A stretch of DNA of 64,000 bases. Origin: Candidatus Nomurabacteria bacterium (GTDB lineage Bacteria; Patescibacteriota; Saccharimonadia; Saccharimonadales; Saccharimonadaceae). This document shows positions 52,101-60,306 of the stretch, piece after piece. A program made the position numbers and the translations under genes. Position 1 is the stretch's first letter. The number at the start of each line of letters is the position of its first letter. The notes below the pieces were generated by a model. That model was not told the DNA's origin. It did not search any database and saw nothing but the letters and a program-made list of their open reading frames with translations. The DNA lies in the NCBI GenBank assembly GCA_031262695.1, contig JAISHF010000001.1, forward strand, positions 1 to 64,000, read 5' to 3'.

Positions 52101-55100
52101 ATGAGATTTGAGAAAGTTTATGAACCACGAGAAACAGAGGCGGAGATTTATGCATTGTGGGAGGCGAGTGGGGTATTTAAGGCTGGCGGGCGACAGAGAA
52201 AGAGCGATGACGGACAAGAGGTGTTGACAGGAGAAAACGACGGCGAGCGAGAGATGCTGGCAGGGGAAAACGGCGGGCGAACAGTGGCAGTGGCGGTTGG
52301 CGAGAAGACAGAGGTGAAGGGCAAGAAAACGGCGGCGAAGGGCGAGCGGAAACCGCGGGAGATTTGGTCCACGGTGATGCCGCCGCCGAATGCGAACGGC
52401 AATTTGCATATCGGACACGGGTTTGAGATGAGTTTGAAGGACGTGCTGGCACGGCATTATCGCTTACAGGGGCGGGATGTGGCGTATATTCCGGGGGCGG
52501 ATCATGCGGGGTTTGAGACTTGGGTGGTTTATGAGCGAGCGTTGGAACGGATAGGAAAGACGCGGTTTGATTTTACGCGCGACGAGTTGTATGCGCAGGT
52601 TTGGGATTTTGTGCAGAAAAATCGTAGTAATATGGAGATTCAGATTCGGCAACTGGGGATTTCGTGCGATTGGTCGGCCTTGACATTTACACTGGACCCG
52701 AAGGTGGTTGCGACGGTCTATGAGACTTTTCGCCACCTCTGGGCGGATGGGCTGGTATATCGGGGGCATAAGATTGCGAATTTTTGCCCAAAGCATCAGA
52801 CGAGTTTTGCGGACATTGAGATTACGCACCGTGACGAACAGGGATGGATGTGGGATATTGCTTATCCGATTGTCGGGGGTGAGGCGAGCGATAAAGATGA
52901 AATTCCGCGTGAGATTATTGTCTCAACGACACGCCCAGAGACGCTGCTCGGTGATACGGCGGTGGCGGTAAATCCAAAAGATGAGCGGTATAGCAAGTAT
53001 ATTGGGCTAGAGGTGGAGGTGCCACTGACGGATGAAGGGGCGACGCAGGATTGGGCGGCGGCTGACGGCAAAGGTACAGCGAGCAACTGGGCGGACGGTA
53101 TGGACGGGGCGACGGATGCTGTTTTAACAGGGGCGAGGCGGCGGATTCCGATTATTGCGGACGATTATGTGGATGAGACTTTTGGCACAGGGGCGGTGAA
53201 GATTACGCCAGCGCACGACCCGAACGATTTTGAGGTGGGTTTGCGGCATCATCTGGATGAGATTTCGGTGATTGGAATTAACGGCAAGATGTTGCCGGCG
53301 GCAGGGGAGCGATATGCGAATTTGGACGCGCTGGATGCGCGGGAGCGGGTGGTCGCGGGCCTGGAGGAACAGGGGTATTTGCGGGGCAAACACGAGATTA
53401 CGCACACGGTGGGGCATTGCTATAAGTGCGATAGTGTGATTCAGCCGCTGTTGTCTAACCAGTGGTTTATCAAGGTGCGGCCGCTGGCGGAAAGGGCAGC
53501 GAAGGCGTTGGGGGGGTCGCTGGATGAGAAAGTGGCAGATGGCGACGAGAAGGCGGCGGACGGTGGCGAGAAGGTGGCTCGTGTTGCCGAAAATGGAGTT
53601 AGCGAGGGCGAAGATGGCCCTGTGACGCACGTAGAGGGGCCTAGCATAAGCGGAAAGGGCGAAATAGGGTTCTACCCCGCTAGTAAGCGAAATGAGCTCC
53701 TAGCGTATTATAGTGAGCTTAGGGACTGGAATATCAGTCGGCAGATACCGTGGGGAATTCCGATTCCAGCGTTTCAGAATGTCGCCGACGCTTCTGATTG
53801 GATTTTTGACGAGCGAGTAGAGGAGCAATTTATAGAGGTGGATGGGAAAAAGTACAAGCGGGATGAGGATACTTTTGATACTTGGTTTTCGTCTGGGCAG
53901 TGGCCGTATATTACGACGGATGCGCCGATTTACGGCTCTTTACTCGCCTCACGCCACTCCTCGGGCACAAACGCAGGGGCGCTTGCGCCCCCTCTTGGCG
54001 CCGCTGACGCGTCGCCAATTCACTTCCGCAGTGCCCTCGGAGTGGGTGAGGCGAGCGAAGGGCCAGCTTTATCACCTCTGGCGAAATATTACCCGAATAG
54101 TGTAATGGAATGTGGGACCGACCTCTTACGGCCGTGGGTGGCAAAAATGATTATGTTTGGGTTGTATGCGACGGGCGAGGTGCCATTTAAGGAAGTTTAT
54201 TTCCATGGGATGGTGCAGGATGAGCATGGCAAAAAGATGAGCAAGTCCAAGGGGAATGTGATTTCGCCGATGGAGGTGATTGCGGAATATGGGGCGGATG
54301 CGTTCCGTTTGGGGGTGATTGCGAACCGTTCGGCGGGGCAGGCACAAGCGTTTTCGCGTTCAGGGGTGATTTCGGGGAGGAACTTTTGCAATAAGTTGTG
54401 GAATATGTCACGTTTTGTGCAGGCGACGGTGGGCGAAGATTATGGCGAGGATTTGGTCGGGGCGGATGCGCATAATGGGCGTGATGACGTGGATGAGGCG
54501 GGCGAGCGGGAGGAGACTCCTGTGAGCGAGCTGAATTTGCGGACGCCGGCCGAGCATTGGGTGGTGGCGGAGTTGAATTCGGCACGCGAGAAGTTGGCGG
54601 AGTTGCTCGCTGGCTACCGTTTTTCGGAGGCGATTGAGTTGGTTTATGCGACGGTGTGGGGCAAGGTGGCGGACTGGTTTATAGAGGCGGAGAAGGCGAG
54701 TTTGCGGGCGGCGGAGCAGGCGGGTGATGGCGGAGCAGATGAGGTGGACGCGGAGGGGCGGGCAGGCACGGGTAAGAACGCCGCAGAGGCGGAACAGCGG
54801 CGGATTCGGGCGATTTTGGCGTATGTATTGGAGTTTTGTTTGAAATTGACGCATCCGCTGGCACCGTTTGTGACAGAAACGATTTGGCAGGCGCTCAGTT
54901 GGACGGACGATTTGCTGGCCGACGAAAAGTGGGGCGATTATGCCATATATGATATAAAACAGAGAGAAAATTTTGCACAAATTATGCAGTTGGTGGAAGA
55001 AATTCGCTTTGTGGAGGCAAATATTCCCGAACGCAAACAGAAAGATGTGTTGATTTTTGGCTCAGATGAGCTGGTTGCGGAAAATGCTGAGTTGATTCGG

Positions 55101-55427
55101 GGGCTGGCGAAATTGGAGAAGGTGCGAGGCTTGGCAGAGAAGGAGCAGGGTAAGTTGGCGGCGGGTGAAAGCATCGGCTTGCGATTGGCGAATAGCGGTC
55201 GTGAGGCGTGGCTAGAAATTGACGAAAAAACGATTGAAAAATATGCGCGGAACTTGCACGAGCGAGTAGCGGCAGTAAAGGGTGAAATTGAGCAATTAGA
55301 GAGGCGGCTCGGCAATGAGGCGTATGTGGCAAGAGCCCCAGAGGAGTTGGTGGCCGAAAGCCGCGCAAACTTGGCGGAAAAACAGGCGGTGCTGGCGAGG
55401 CTGCTAACCGAACTCGGCGAAAATTAA
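52101..55427 (+). CDS. valS: Valyl-tRNA synthetase with several insertions
   Basis: Class I enzyme: PPPNANGNLHIGHG (HIGH-type motif), the CP1 editing domain (STTRPETLLGDTAVAVNP), DTWFSSGQWPY, and KKMSKSKGN; a C-terminal coiled coil follows. At 1108 residues it is about 200 longer than usual. Extra segments lie after FKAGG (about 45 residues, charged), after ALGGS (DEKVADGDEKAADGGEK), before VVAELN and after AEQAGDGG. The one between WPYITTDAP and LAKYYPNSV is coded by palindromic element B. ATG 52101 lies 6 nt after TATAAT: leaderless. Confidence 0.96.
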   Translation: MRFEKVYEPRETEAEIYALWEASGVFKAGGRQRKSDDGQEVLTGENDGEREMLAGENGGRTVAVAVGEKTEVKGKKTAAKGERKPREIWSTVMPPPNANGNLHIGHGFEMSLKDVLARHYRLQGRDVAYIPGADHAGFETWVVYERALERIGKTRFDFTRDELYAQVWDFVQKNRSNMEIQIRQLGISCDWSALTFTLDPKVVATVYETFRHLWADGLVYRGHKIANFCPKHQTSFADIEITHRDEQGWMWDIAYPIVGGEASDKDEIPREIIVSTTRPETLLGDTAVAVNPKDERYSKYIGLEVEVPLTDEGATQDWAAADGKGTASNWADGMDGATDAVLTGARRRIPIIADDYVDETFGTGAVKITPAHDPNDFEVGLRHHLDEISVIGINGKMLPAAGERYANLDALDARERVVAGLEEQGYLRGKHEITHTVGHCYKCDSVIQPLLSNQWFIKVRPLAERAAKALGGSLDEKVADGDEKAADGGEKVARVAENGVSEGEDGPVTHVEGPSISGKGEIGFYPASKRNELLAYYSELRDWNISRQIPWGIPIPAFQNVADASDWIFDERVEEQFIEVDGKKYKRDEDTFDTWFSSGQWPYITTDAPIYGSLLASRHSSGTNAGALAPPLGAADASPIHFRSALGVGEASEGPALSPLAKYYPNSVMECGTDLLRPWVAKMIMFGLYATGEVPFKEVYFHGMVQDEHGKKMSKSKGNVISPMEVIAEYGADAFRLGVIANRSAGQAQAFSRSGVISGRNFCNKLWNMSRFVQATVGEDYGEDLVGADAHNGRDDVDEAGEREETPVSELNLRTPAEHWVVAELNSAREKLAELLAGYRFSEAIELVYATVWGKVADWFIEAEKASLRAAEQAGDGGADEVDAEGRAGTGKNAAEAEQRRIRAILAYVLEFCLKLTHPLAPFVTETIWQALSWTDDLLADEKWGDYAIYDIKQRENFAQIMQLVEEIRFVEANIPERKQKDVLIFGSDELVAENAELIRGLAKLEKVRGLAEKEQGKLAAGESIGLRLANSGREAWLEIDEKTIEKYARNLHERVAAVKGEIEQLERRLGNEAYVARAPEELVAESRANLAEKQAVLARLLTELGEN
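53943..54056. repeat. Cloverleaf palindromic element inside valS (B)
   Basis: 114 bp, exactly 38 codons, in frame. Terminal repeats CTCGCCTCACGCCACTCC and GGAGTGGGTGAGGCGAG are near-perfect mirrors; inside are GGGGCGC/GCGCCCC and TTGGCG/CGCCAA. It aligns with intergenic element A. The encoded peptide (SRHSSGTNAGALAPPLGAAD…) replaces a short loop of the catalytic domain. Confidence 0.8.
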
Positions 55428-55428
55428 C

Positions 55429-55473
55429 TAGTATAAACCCCTATTTTTGCATAGGACTAGGGGATTTATACTG
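55429..55473. terminator. Bidirectional terminator between valS and htpX
   Basis: AGTATAAACCCCTA and TAGGGGATTTATACT pair as a long stem between converging genes. Confidence 0.8.
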
Positions 55474-55474
55474 G

Positions 55475-56383
55475 TTAAAATTTAGCCTTGGCGGATTCTA
55501 GACGGGCGATACGTTTGACAATTGGGGGGTGAGTGGAGAAGAGGTTGGTGGCTGGGGCGTTGATGAAGAGGGCTTGGAGGGCGGCGTTGTGGCGGTAGGA
55601 CTTGCCAAAGGGGTTGGATTCGGCGGATTTTTTGGCGGCTTGGGTGGTAGTGGTATAGGCGCCGAGTTTTTTAAGGGCAGAAATCATAGCGTCGGGGTGG
55701 CGGGTGATGAGGGCAGAGGTGGAGTCGGCGAGGTATTCGCGATTGCGAGAGACGGCGAGCTGGACGATGGTGGCGATAAGAGGTGCAAGAATAGCGGTCG
55801 CGACCAAGATTAGGACGCCGATGGCATTATTGTTGTTTTTACTGCCCCGACCGCCGTAGAGGCCGATACGCCAGCCAATTTCTGACAAGATACCGATGGC
55901 AGAAACGAGGCCAAACACGATGGTAGAGAGGCGGATGTCGTAATTTTTGACGTGGGCGATTTCGTGAGCCATCACGGCTTGGAGTTCAGGATCGTTCATA
56001 AGGGTGAGCAAGCCCGTCGTCGCGGCAACCACGGCGTGCTGGGGGTCGCGACCAGCGGCGAAGGCGTTAGGGGAAGAATCTTGGATAATATAAACTTTGG
56101 GCATAGGCAGCCCCTCTTGGATAACGAGATTTTCTACAATATTATAAAAACGGGGGTCGTCTTTCTTCTGGATTTCTTTGGCGCCACTCATAGCGACGGC
56201 GAGATTGCCGCTCATAAAGTATTGAAAAATAGTGTAGATAAGCGTAAAAACCAGAACCCAGATGAGAATTGAGGTGTCGTTATAGAGGTAGGCGAAAAGC
56301 CCGCCGATAGCGGCGACAAAAAGCACAAAAACAGCCACCAAAATGACTGTTTTGCGCTTGTTGCCAGCGATTTCGCGGTACAT
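55475..56383 (-). CDS. htpX: HtpX-family membrane zinc protease
   Basis: Quality-control M48 protease, 302 residues. Two N-terminal helices, PKVYIIQDSSPNAFAAGRDP, the zinc motif VMAHEIAHVKNYD near residue 143, two more helices, and REYLADSTSA with the third ligand. ATG 3 nt after the lemA stop; the pair is a known gene neighbourhood. Confidence 0.96.
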   Translation of the reverse strand: MYREIAGNKRKTVILVAVFVLFVAAIGGLFAYLYNDTSILIWVLVFTLIYTIFQYFMSGNLAVAMSGAKEIQKKDDPRFYNIVENLVIQEGLPMPKVYIIQDSSPNAFAAGRDPQHAVVAATTGLLTLMNDPELQAVMAHEIAHVKNYDIRLSTIVFGLVSAIGILSEIGWRIGLYGGRGSKNNNNAIGVLILVATAILAPLIATIVQLAVSRNREYLADSTSALITRHPDAMISALKKLGAYTTTTQAAKKSAESNPFGKSYRHNAALQALFINAPATNLFSTHPPIVKRIARLESAKAKF

Positions 56384-56386
56384 TTG

Positions 56387-56944
56387 TTAGAATTTGACCT
56401 CTGGGGCGTTCTCGATTGCGGCGCGGTCTTTAACCTCAAAGTAGTCGCGAACGGCAAAACCGAGTTTGCGAGCAAAAACATTGGTCGGGAAGGTCTTGAT
56501 TTTGGTGTTGAGGTCTTTGGCGCCGTTGTTGTAGAAGCGGCGGGCGGCTTGGATTTTGTCCTCGGTGTCTTGGAGTTTTTGCTGCAAATCCATAAAATTG
56601 GTGTTAGCTTTGAGCTCTGGGTAAGATTCGGCAATCGCCATGAGGCGTCCTAGGCCACTTTCTAGCGCGTTTTCGGCTGCGGCCGTCTCTTTGACCGATT
56701 TGGCACTCATCACGCTCGTACGGGCCTTGGTGACGCTCTCAAAGGCATCTCGCTCGTGCTTAGCATAGCCTTTGACGCTTTCTACGACATTTGGAATCAG
56801 ATCAGCACGGTATTTAAGTTGAACTGTGATGTCGCTCCAAGCCTCGTTGACGCGCTCATTGAGGCGGACAAGGCCGTTATAAGTGGCCCAGAGGAACAGC
56901 GCCCCCAGAACAACGATACCGACTAAAATCCAAATTATGACCAT
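56387..56944 (-). CDS. lemA: LemA family protein
   Basis: One N-terminal helix (IIWILVGIVVLGALFLW), then long helices with NERVNEAWSDITVQLKYRADLIPNVVESVKGYAKHE, ESYPELKANTNFMDLQ and RRFYNNGAKDLNTKIKTFPTN, all LemA hallmarks. 185 residues, outside-facing helical bundle of unknown function. AAGGAG before the ATG. Operon with htpX. Confidence 0.96.
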   Translation of the reverse strand: MVIIWILVGIVVLGALFLWATYNGLVRLNERVNEAWSDITVQLKYRADLIPNVVESVKGYAKHERDAFESVTKARTSVMSAKSVKETAAAENALESGLGRLMAIAESYPELKANTNFMDLQQKLQDTEDKIQAARRFYNNGAKDLNTKIKTFPTNVFARKLGFAVRDYFEVKDRAAIENAPEVKF

Positions 56945-56963
56945 ATTTCTCCTTATTTATGCT

Positions 56964-57040
56964 TGGTGGGTCAGCTGGGACTTGAACCCAGGACACCCTG
57001 CTTAAGAGGCAGGTGCTCTAACCAGCTGAGCTACTAACCC
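56964..57040 (-). tRNA. tRNA-Lys (anticodon CTT)
   Basis: Acceptor GGGTTAG/CTGACCC with encoded CCA; anticodon loop CTCTTAA; T loop TTCAAGT. Confidence 0.96.
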
Positions 57041-57132
57041 ACACGCCAGTATTATATCACAAGTTGGGGCGGATGGGAATACTTGGCTCCGAAAAACTTG
57101 CATTTGAAAAATGGTTTTGGTATAATAACTTT

Positions 57133-57437
57133 ATCGAGGCGCACCTGCGCAAGTAGCGCACCTCAATATGGGACGATTAATCGCTAGTGATAGCGGTTAA
57201 TCTTTTACCGTTTTCGCCCTAAAAAGAGCGAGACAGTAATGCGTAGGAATAAAATCCTCAGCGATATACTCATCTTTCTCCTTTCTCGGCTCCTAGCAGC
57301 TTGCGCCTGCCGTTCCTAGAGCCACCACCTGCCCTACGAACACGATACCCCCACAAACACACCATACCATATTGTCAGATAAAACTAAGCATAAGTATCA
57401 ACGGTTATGTTTATTCTGACCCCAAGAGGGGATAGGG
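57133..57437 (+). ncRNA. Unassigned structured transcript
   Basis: Promoter TTGCAT (57098-57103), 17 nt, TATAAT (57121-57126). Then GAGGCGC/GCGCACCTC, a 12-bp stem GATTAATCGCTA/TAGCGGTTAATC, and GGCTC..GCAG/CTGC..GAGCC. The 3' part contains the two-hairpin repeat (57383-57437). No ORF with a start and ribosome site fits. It may be a free RNA or a long leader; the methyltransferase downstream has its own -10. Confidence 0.5.
57383..57437 (+). repeat. Two-hairpin repeat, second copy
   Basis: AAAACTAAGCATAAGT.TCAACGGTTATG followed by GACCCC/GGGG: the same as 24706-24642 read on the minus strand, with a few changes that weaken the first stem. Confidence 0.65.
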
Positions 57438-57512
57438 GTAGAAAAGTTTATGAAAAAATCGTAAAAAATAAGAGGGCGTACACCTTTGTGCGCCATATGG
57501 TATAATGTGGGT

Positions 57513-58133
57513 ATGGACGAATATGAGCAGATTATTTCAACCAATAAAGCTTTGTATGGTGCGCTAGGGGCCGATTATGCTGATGGCGAAGTAGATCTGC
57601 AAAAGGTTAAGGATAGCGGGCTATGGCAAGAGTTTCTAGACGGTCTAAACGGTAAAAGAGTTCTCGATCTAGGCGCAGGCGTCGGCGTGGCAGCAAAAGA
57701 ATTGGCAGACAGTGGTTACGATGTAATTGCGGCAGATATTGCGTCGTCTATGGTTGCAGAAATCAAAAAGAAGGCACCAAGAATTAAAGCTATAGAGATG
57801 AATGCTCTTGATGTTGATCGCTTGCCTGCGGAGTTTGATGGCATTATCGCGATCCATCTGATTCAGCACTTCAATAAAGCACAGCTGGAAGAACTATTCA
57901 AGAAGATTCACGGACAGCTTGCGGATGGTGGCGAGTTTTTGCTGGTTTTCACCAACACGTGCTACAAAAAGACTGGAAGGCAGCTAGAGTCGGATGATGG
58001 GACAGAGTATATTTGGTGGCACAAGTGGTTATTAGAAGATATTGCCCCACTACTTGCAGATGCCAAGTTCAAGATAGTAAAATTCCAAGTTCAGAAAACT
58101 AATTCTCCGTTTATATTTATCTGCAAGAAGTAG
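57513..58133 (+). CDS. Class I SAM-dependent methyltransferase
   Basis: A 206-residue Rossmann methyltransferase: RVLDLGAGVGVAAKELADSG (motif I), VIAADIASSMV, MNALDVDRLPAEFDGIIAIHLIQHF. The C-terminus (YIWWHKWLLEDIAPLLADAKF) resembles small-molecule methyltransferases. Start at ATG 57513, 6 nt after TATAAT: leaderless. Substrate unknown. Confidence 0.88.
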   Translation: MDEYEQIISTNKALYGALGADYADGEVDLQKVKDSGLWQEFLDGLNGKRVLDLGAGVGVAAKELADSGYDVIAADIASSMVAEIKKKAPRIKAIEMNALDVDRLPAEFDGIIAIHLIQHFNKAQLEELFKKIHGQLADGGEFLLVFTNTCYKKTGRQLESDDGTEYIWWHKWLLEDIAPLLADAKFKIVKFQVQKTNSPFIFICKK

Positions 58134-58135
58134 CG

Positions 58136-58235
58136 GAGGCACATGGGTGTTCGGGCTTCTTGGGCGGCCAGGATCCGCGAGACGGTAGTTTTTCCGCTAT
58201 GGACTGGCCCGCTGATAGTAATTAGCACGGGCTTT
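58136..58235 (-). pseudogene. Remnant of a P-loop kinase gene
   Basis: Directly after the phosphorylase stop, a frame starting GTG reads VLITISGPVHSGKTTVSRILAAQE... and fades within about 35 codons. GPxHSGKTT is a Walker A loop of a nucleotide or small-molecule kinase; no Walker B or other domain follows. It is a truncated 5' end of a gene once in operon with the phosphorylase. Confidence 0.6.
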
Positions 58236-58988
58236 CTACTTATAATTTGCTTTCATTTGCTGTATGATATTTAGTGCAATATTGAAGTAGTTATCGTCAT
58301 AGAGCTTTTGATATAGGCTGTAGTCGGTTTTTGGCACGTTGTCGTCAATATTGTCGAGGATTATCAAGAACTGAGCAAAGTTGACGCCTCTGTATTTGGC
58401 AACAGCGAGAAGGCTGGCGCATTCCATCTCGACGCAAAGGCCGCCTTTCTGCTTGTAGAGTTCGCGTTTACCGACCGTTTCGCGATAGATGGCATCAGTG
58501 GTCCAAGTTTTGCCCTTGAGGAATTTTATCTGGTTGCTGCTAAATTCACTTTCGAGCAGGGCGATACTGGCGTCACTTTGTGCTATTTCTTCGGAGCCTG
58601 GCAGATAGTGGTAGCTAGCACCTTCGTCGCGGAATGCAGCAGTCGGCAAGATGACAGATCCTGTTGGTATGTCCTTGGATAGCGCGCCTGCCGTGCCAAA
58701 GGCAACGATATTTTTGACGCCGCTCGCGATCATCTTCTCTACCTCCATTGCTGCTGCAGCACCGCCAGTGCCACCATCTGTAATAAATAGTCTCTCGCCA
58801 TCTATCACAACGATCTTTGGTGACCCTAGCGGCTCGCCGTAATCGTTGACGAGGTCTTCGTGTGGATGGGCGCTTAAAATTCTTGCAAAATGAGCATCGT
58901 CAAAAACAAAGATGGCGGATTCGACACCTTGAGCACCCTTAAAGGGCTTAGGATTAAAAATCGGCTTTGAGTTATCGAAACTGATCAT
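58236..58988 (-). CDS. Nucleoside phosphorylase family protein
   Basis: PNP/UDP family: FITDGGTGGAAAAMEVEKMIASGVKNIVAFGTAGAL (phosphate and base site), ILPTAAFRDEGASYHY, and VEMECASLLAVAKYRG with the ribose-binding Glu. 250 residues. Cleaves a nucleoside to base and ribose 1-phosphate in salvage. Start at ATG 58988, 6 nt after TATAAT: leaderless. Confidence 0.92.
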   Translation of the reverse strand: MISFDNSKPIFNPKPFKGAQGVESAIFVFDDAHFARILSAHPHEDLVNDYGEPLGSPKIVVIDGERLFITDGGTGGAAAAMEVEKMIASGVKNIVAFGTAGALSKDIPTGSVILPTAAFRDEGASYHYLPGSEEIAQSDASIALLESEFSSNQIKFLKGKTWTTDAIYRETVGKRELYKQKGGLCVEMECASLLAVAKYRGVNFAQFLIILDNIDDNVPKTDYSLYQKLYDDNYFNIALNIIQQMKANYK

Positions 58989-59110
58989 AAGATGATTATA
59001 CCACATCAGTGTAGTCGGCGGCAATGGTCCATTTGCCGTCTAGGCGGGAGGGAAGTTTTTTTTGGGTGGAAAAATGTTGACAATGCAAAAATATTTGCTA
59101 TAATGATACT

Positions 59111-59160
59111 AGAAAGCCCGGCACGCGTGTCACAGAGCACCACAGCGGGGTTTTTCTTTT
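59111..59160 (+). ncRNA. Possible 50-nt small RNA
   Basis: TTGACA (59077-59082), 16 nt, TATAAT (59099-59104), then almost at once a terminator (CCCG.../CGGG with U tract). The 30-nt 3' end, with CACAGAGCACCACAGCGGGG, recurs as the terminator of the HAD gene at 60261-60305. Confidence 0.5.
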
Positions 59161-59163
59161 TAC

Positions 59164-59580
59164 CTAATCATCTTGATGGTGCGGTGGAAAAACGGACATG
59201 TGAAACTTTTTATTATTTTTATCTCGCTTAATCTGAACAATAAACATACAGCCATCTTTTGCCTTGCCATAAAAACGGAATAGAGTGTCGCTACCTACCG
59301 CTTTTTCGACTGGTGTCTTGCGAGTGTTAGCAATTAGGTCTAACGCACAGATATAAAACCGCAAGCGGCGCTCGCGGTCCTTACGGCTTTTGGCATAAAT
59401 GTGGTCCCAAAAAGTCTTTAGGAACACTTTTTCTTTCTTGAAGTAGGCCGAGCGAATAAAAGCCTGACGACGACCAGCGTGCTTCGCGAATATTTCATAG
59501 TGGGCCTTGGCTTTACGTTCAATTTCAAGCGGTGCCGTCCCTTTGATTTTACTGTATTGTGATTGAAAATAATCTGGCAT
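59164..59580 (-). CDS. Hypothetical protein, possible BECR-fold nuclease
   Basis: A 138-residue basic protein. N-terminal half is helical (EIERKAKAHYEIFAKHAGRR). The C-terminal half, RRLRFYICALDLIANT, DTLFRFYGKAKDGCMFIVQIKRDKNNKKFHMSVFPP, is like phage-type Barnase/EndoU/Colicin/RelE-fold domains, but I am unsure. ATG 6 nt after TATAAT: leaderless. Confidence 0.7.
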   Translation of the reverse strand: MPDYFQSQYSKIKGTAPLEIERKAKAHYEIFAKHAGRRQAFIRSAYFKKEKVFLKTFWDHIYAKSRKDRERRLRFYICALDLIANTRKTPVEKAVGSDTLFRFYGKAKDGCMFIVQIKRDKNNKKFHMSVFPPHHQDD

Positions 59581-59678
59581 AGTTGCATTATAACAGATAG
59601 CAACAGAGATGACAAGAGGAGAGCATAAGTTTGTTGCTTAGCGTTTAGGCTTTTTGGGCGGCGTGGTATAATGAAAAT

Positions 59679-60251
59679 ATGAAAAAGGCGATTATCTTTG
59701 ATTGTTTTGGGGTGTTGGCGTTAGAGCAGTATGGGGCGTTGACGCGGGCTTTTCCGTGGACCGAGCAAAAAGTGCGAGCGGCATCGGCGGGTGTGGATTT
59801 AGGGGTGCTAAGTGGGGCGGAACGAAAAAAGCGGGCAATTGAGATTTTGGACGAGTTTGGGATGGACAGTAAGGCGGCAGCGGAATATTTTTTGGGCGTG
59901 CGCGATCTAAATAAAGCATTGCTCAAAGATATTCGTGGCCTGAAGGGGCAGTTCAAGCTGGCAATTTTAAGCAATACGGCAGATGATTTTTGGCAGCATT
60001 TTCGGCCAGAGGATGCCGAAGAATTAAAGAAAATGTTTGATGTGATAGTTTTGTCATATGAAATTAAAAAGGCCAAGCCAGATGCGGGGGCGTTTGAGGC
60101 TACTCTTGAAAAACTTGGTCTAGATGCGAACGAATGTATTTTCGTAGACGATAAAGCGAAAAATGTTGAAACAGCGGAAAATTTGGGCATGGCAGGGGTT
60201 GTCTATACTTGGGGTATGAATTTCTTGGGGGCGTTGAAACGCCTGCTTTAA
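59679..60251 (+). CDS. HAD-superfamily hydrolase (YihX-like)
   Basis: A 190-residue HAD phosphatase: motif I AIIFDCFGVLALE (second Asp replaced by Phe, as in YihX-like enzymes where this place varies), motif II LAILSNTADDF, Lys in YEIKKAKPDAGAF, motif IV CIFVDDKAKNVETAENLG. Likely a sugar-phosphate phosphatase; loss of the usual general acid makes this less sure. ATG 6 nt after TATAAT. Confidence 0.88.
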   Translation: MKKAIIFDCFGVLALEQYGALTRAFPWTEQKVRAASAGVDLGVLSGAERKKRAIEILDEFGMDSKAAAEYFLGVRDLNKALLKDIRGLKGQFKLAILSNTADDFWQHFRPEDAEELKKMFDVIVLSYEIKKAKPDAGAFEATLEKLGLDANECIFVDDKAKNVETAENLGMAGVVYTWGMNFLGALKRLL

Positions 60252-60260
60252 CGCTAAAAC

Positions 60261-60305
60261 TCGGCACATATATCACAGAGCACCACAGCGGGGTTTTTCT
60301 TTTTG
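60261..60305 (+). terminator. Terminator of the HAD gene, duplicated sequence
   Basis: Same 3' block as at 59118-59162 (ATCACAGAGCACCACAGCGG, then GGTTTTTCTTTTT). Confidence 0.7.
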
Positions 60306-60306
60306 C

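Noticed and set aside
57133-57437. SRP RNA
   Set aside because: The region has stems with GCAG/CTGC but lacks the conserved domain IV loop sequences on either strand.
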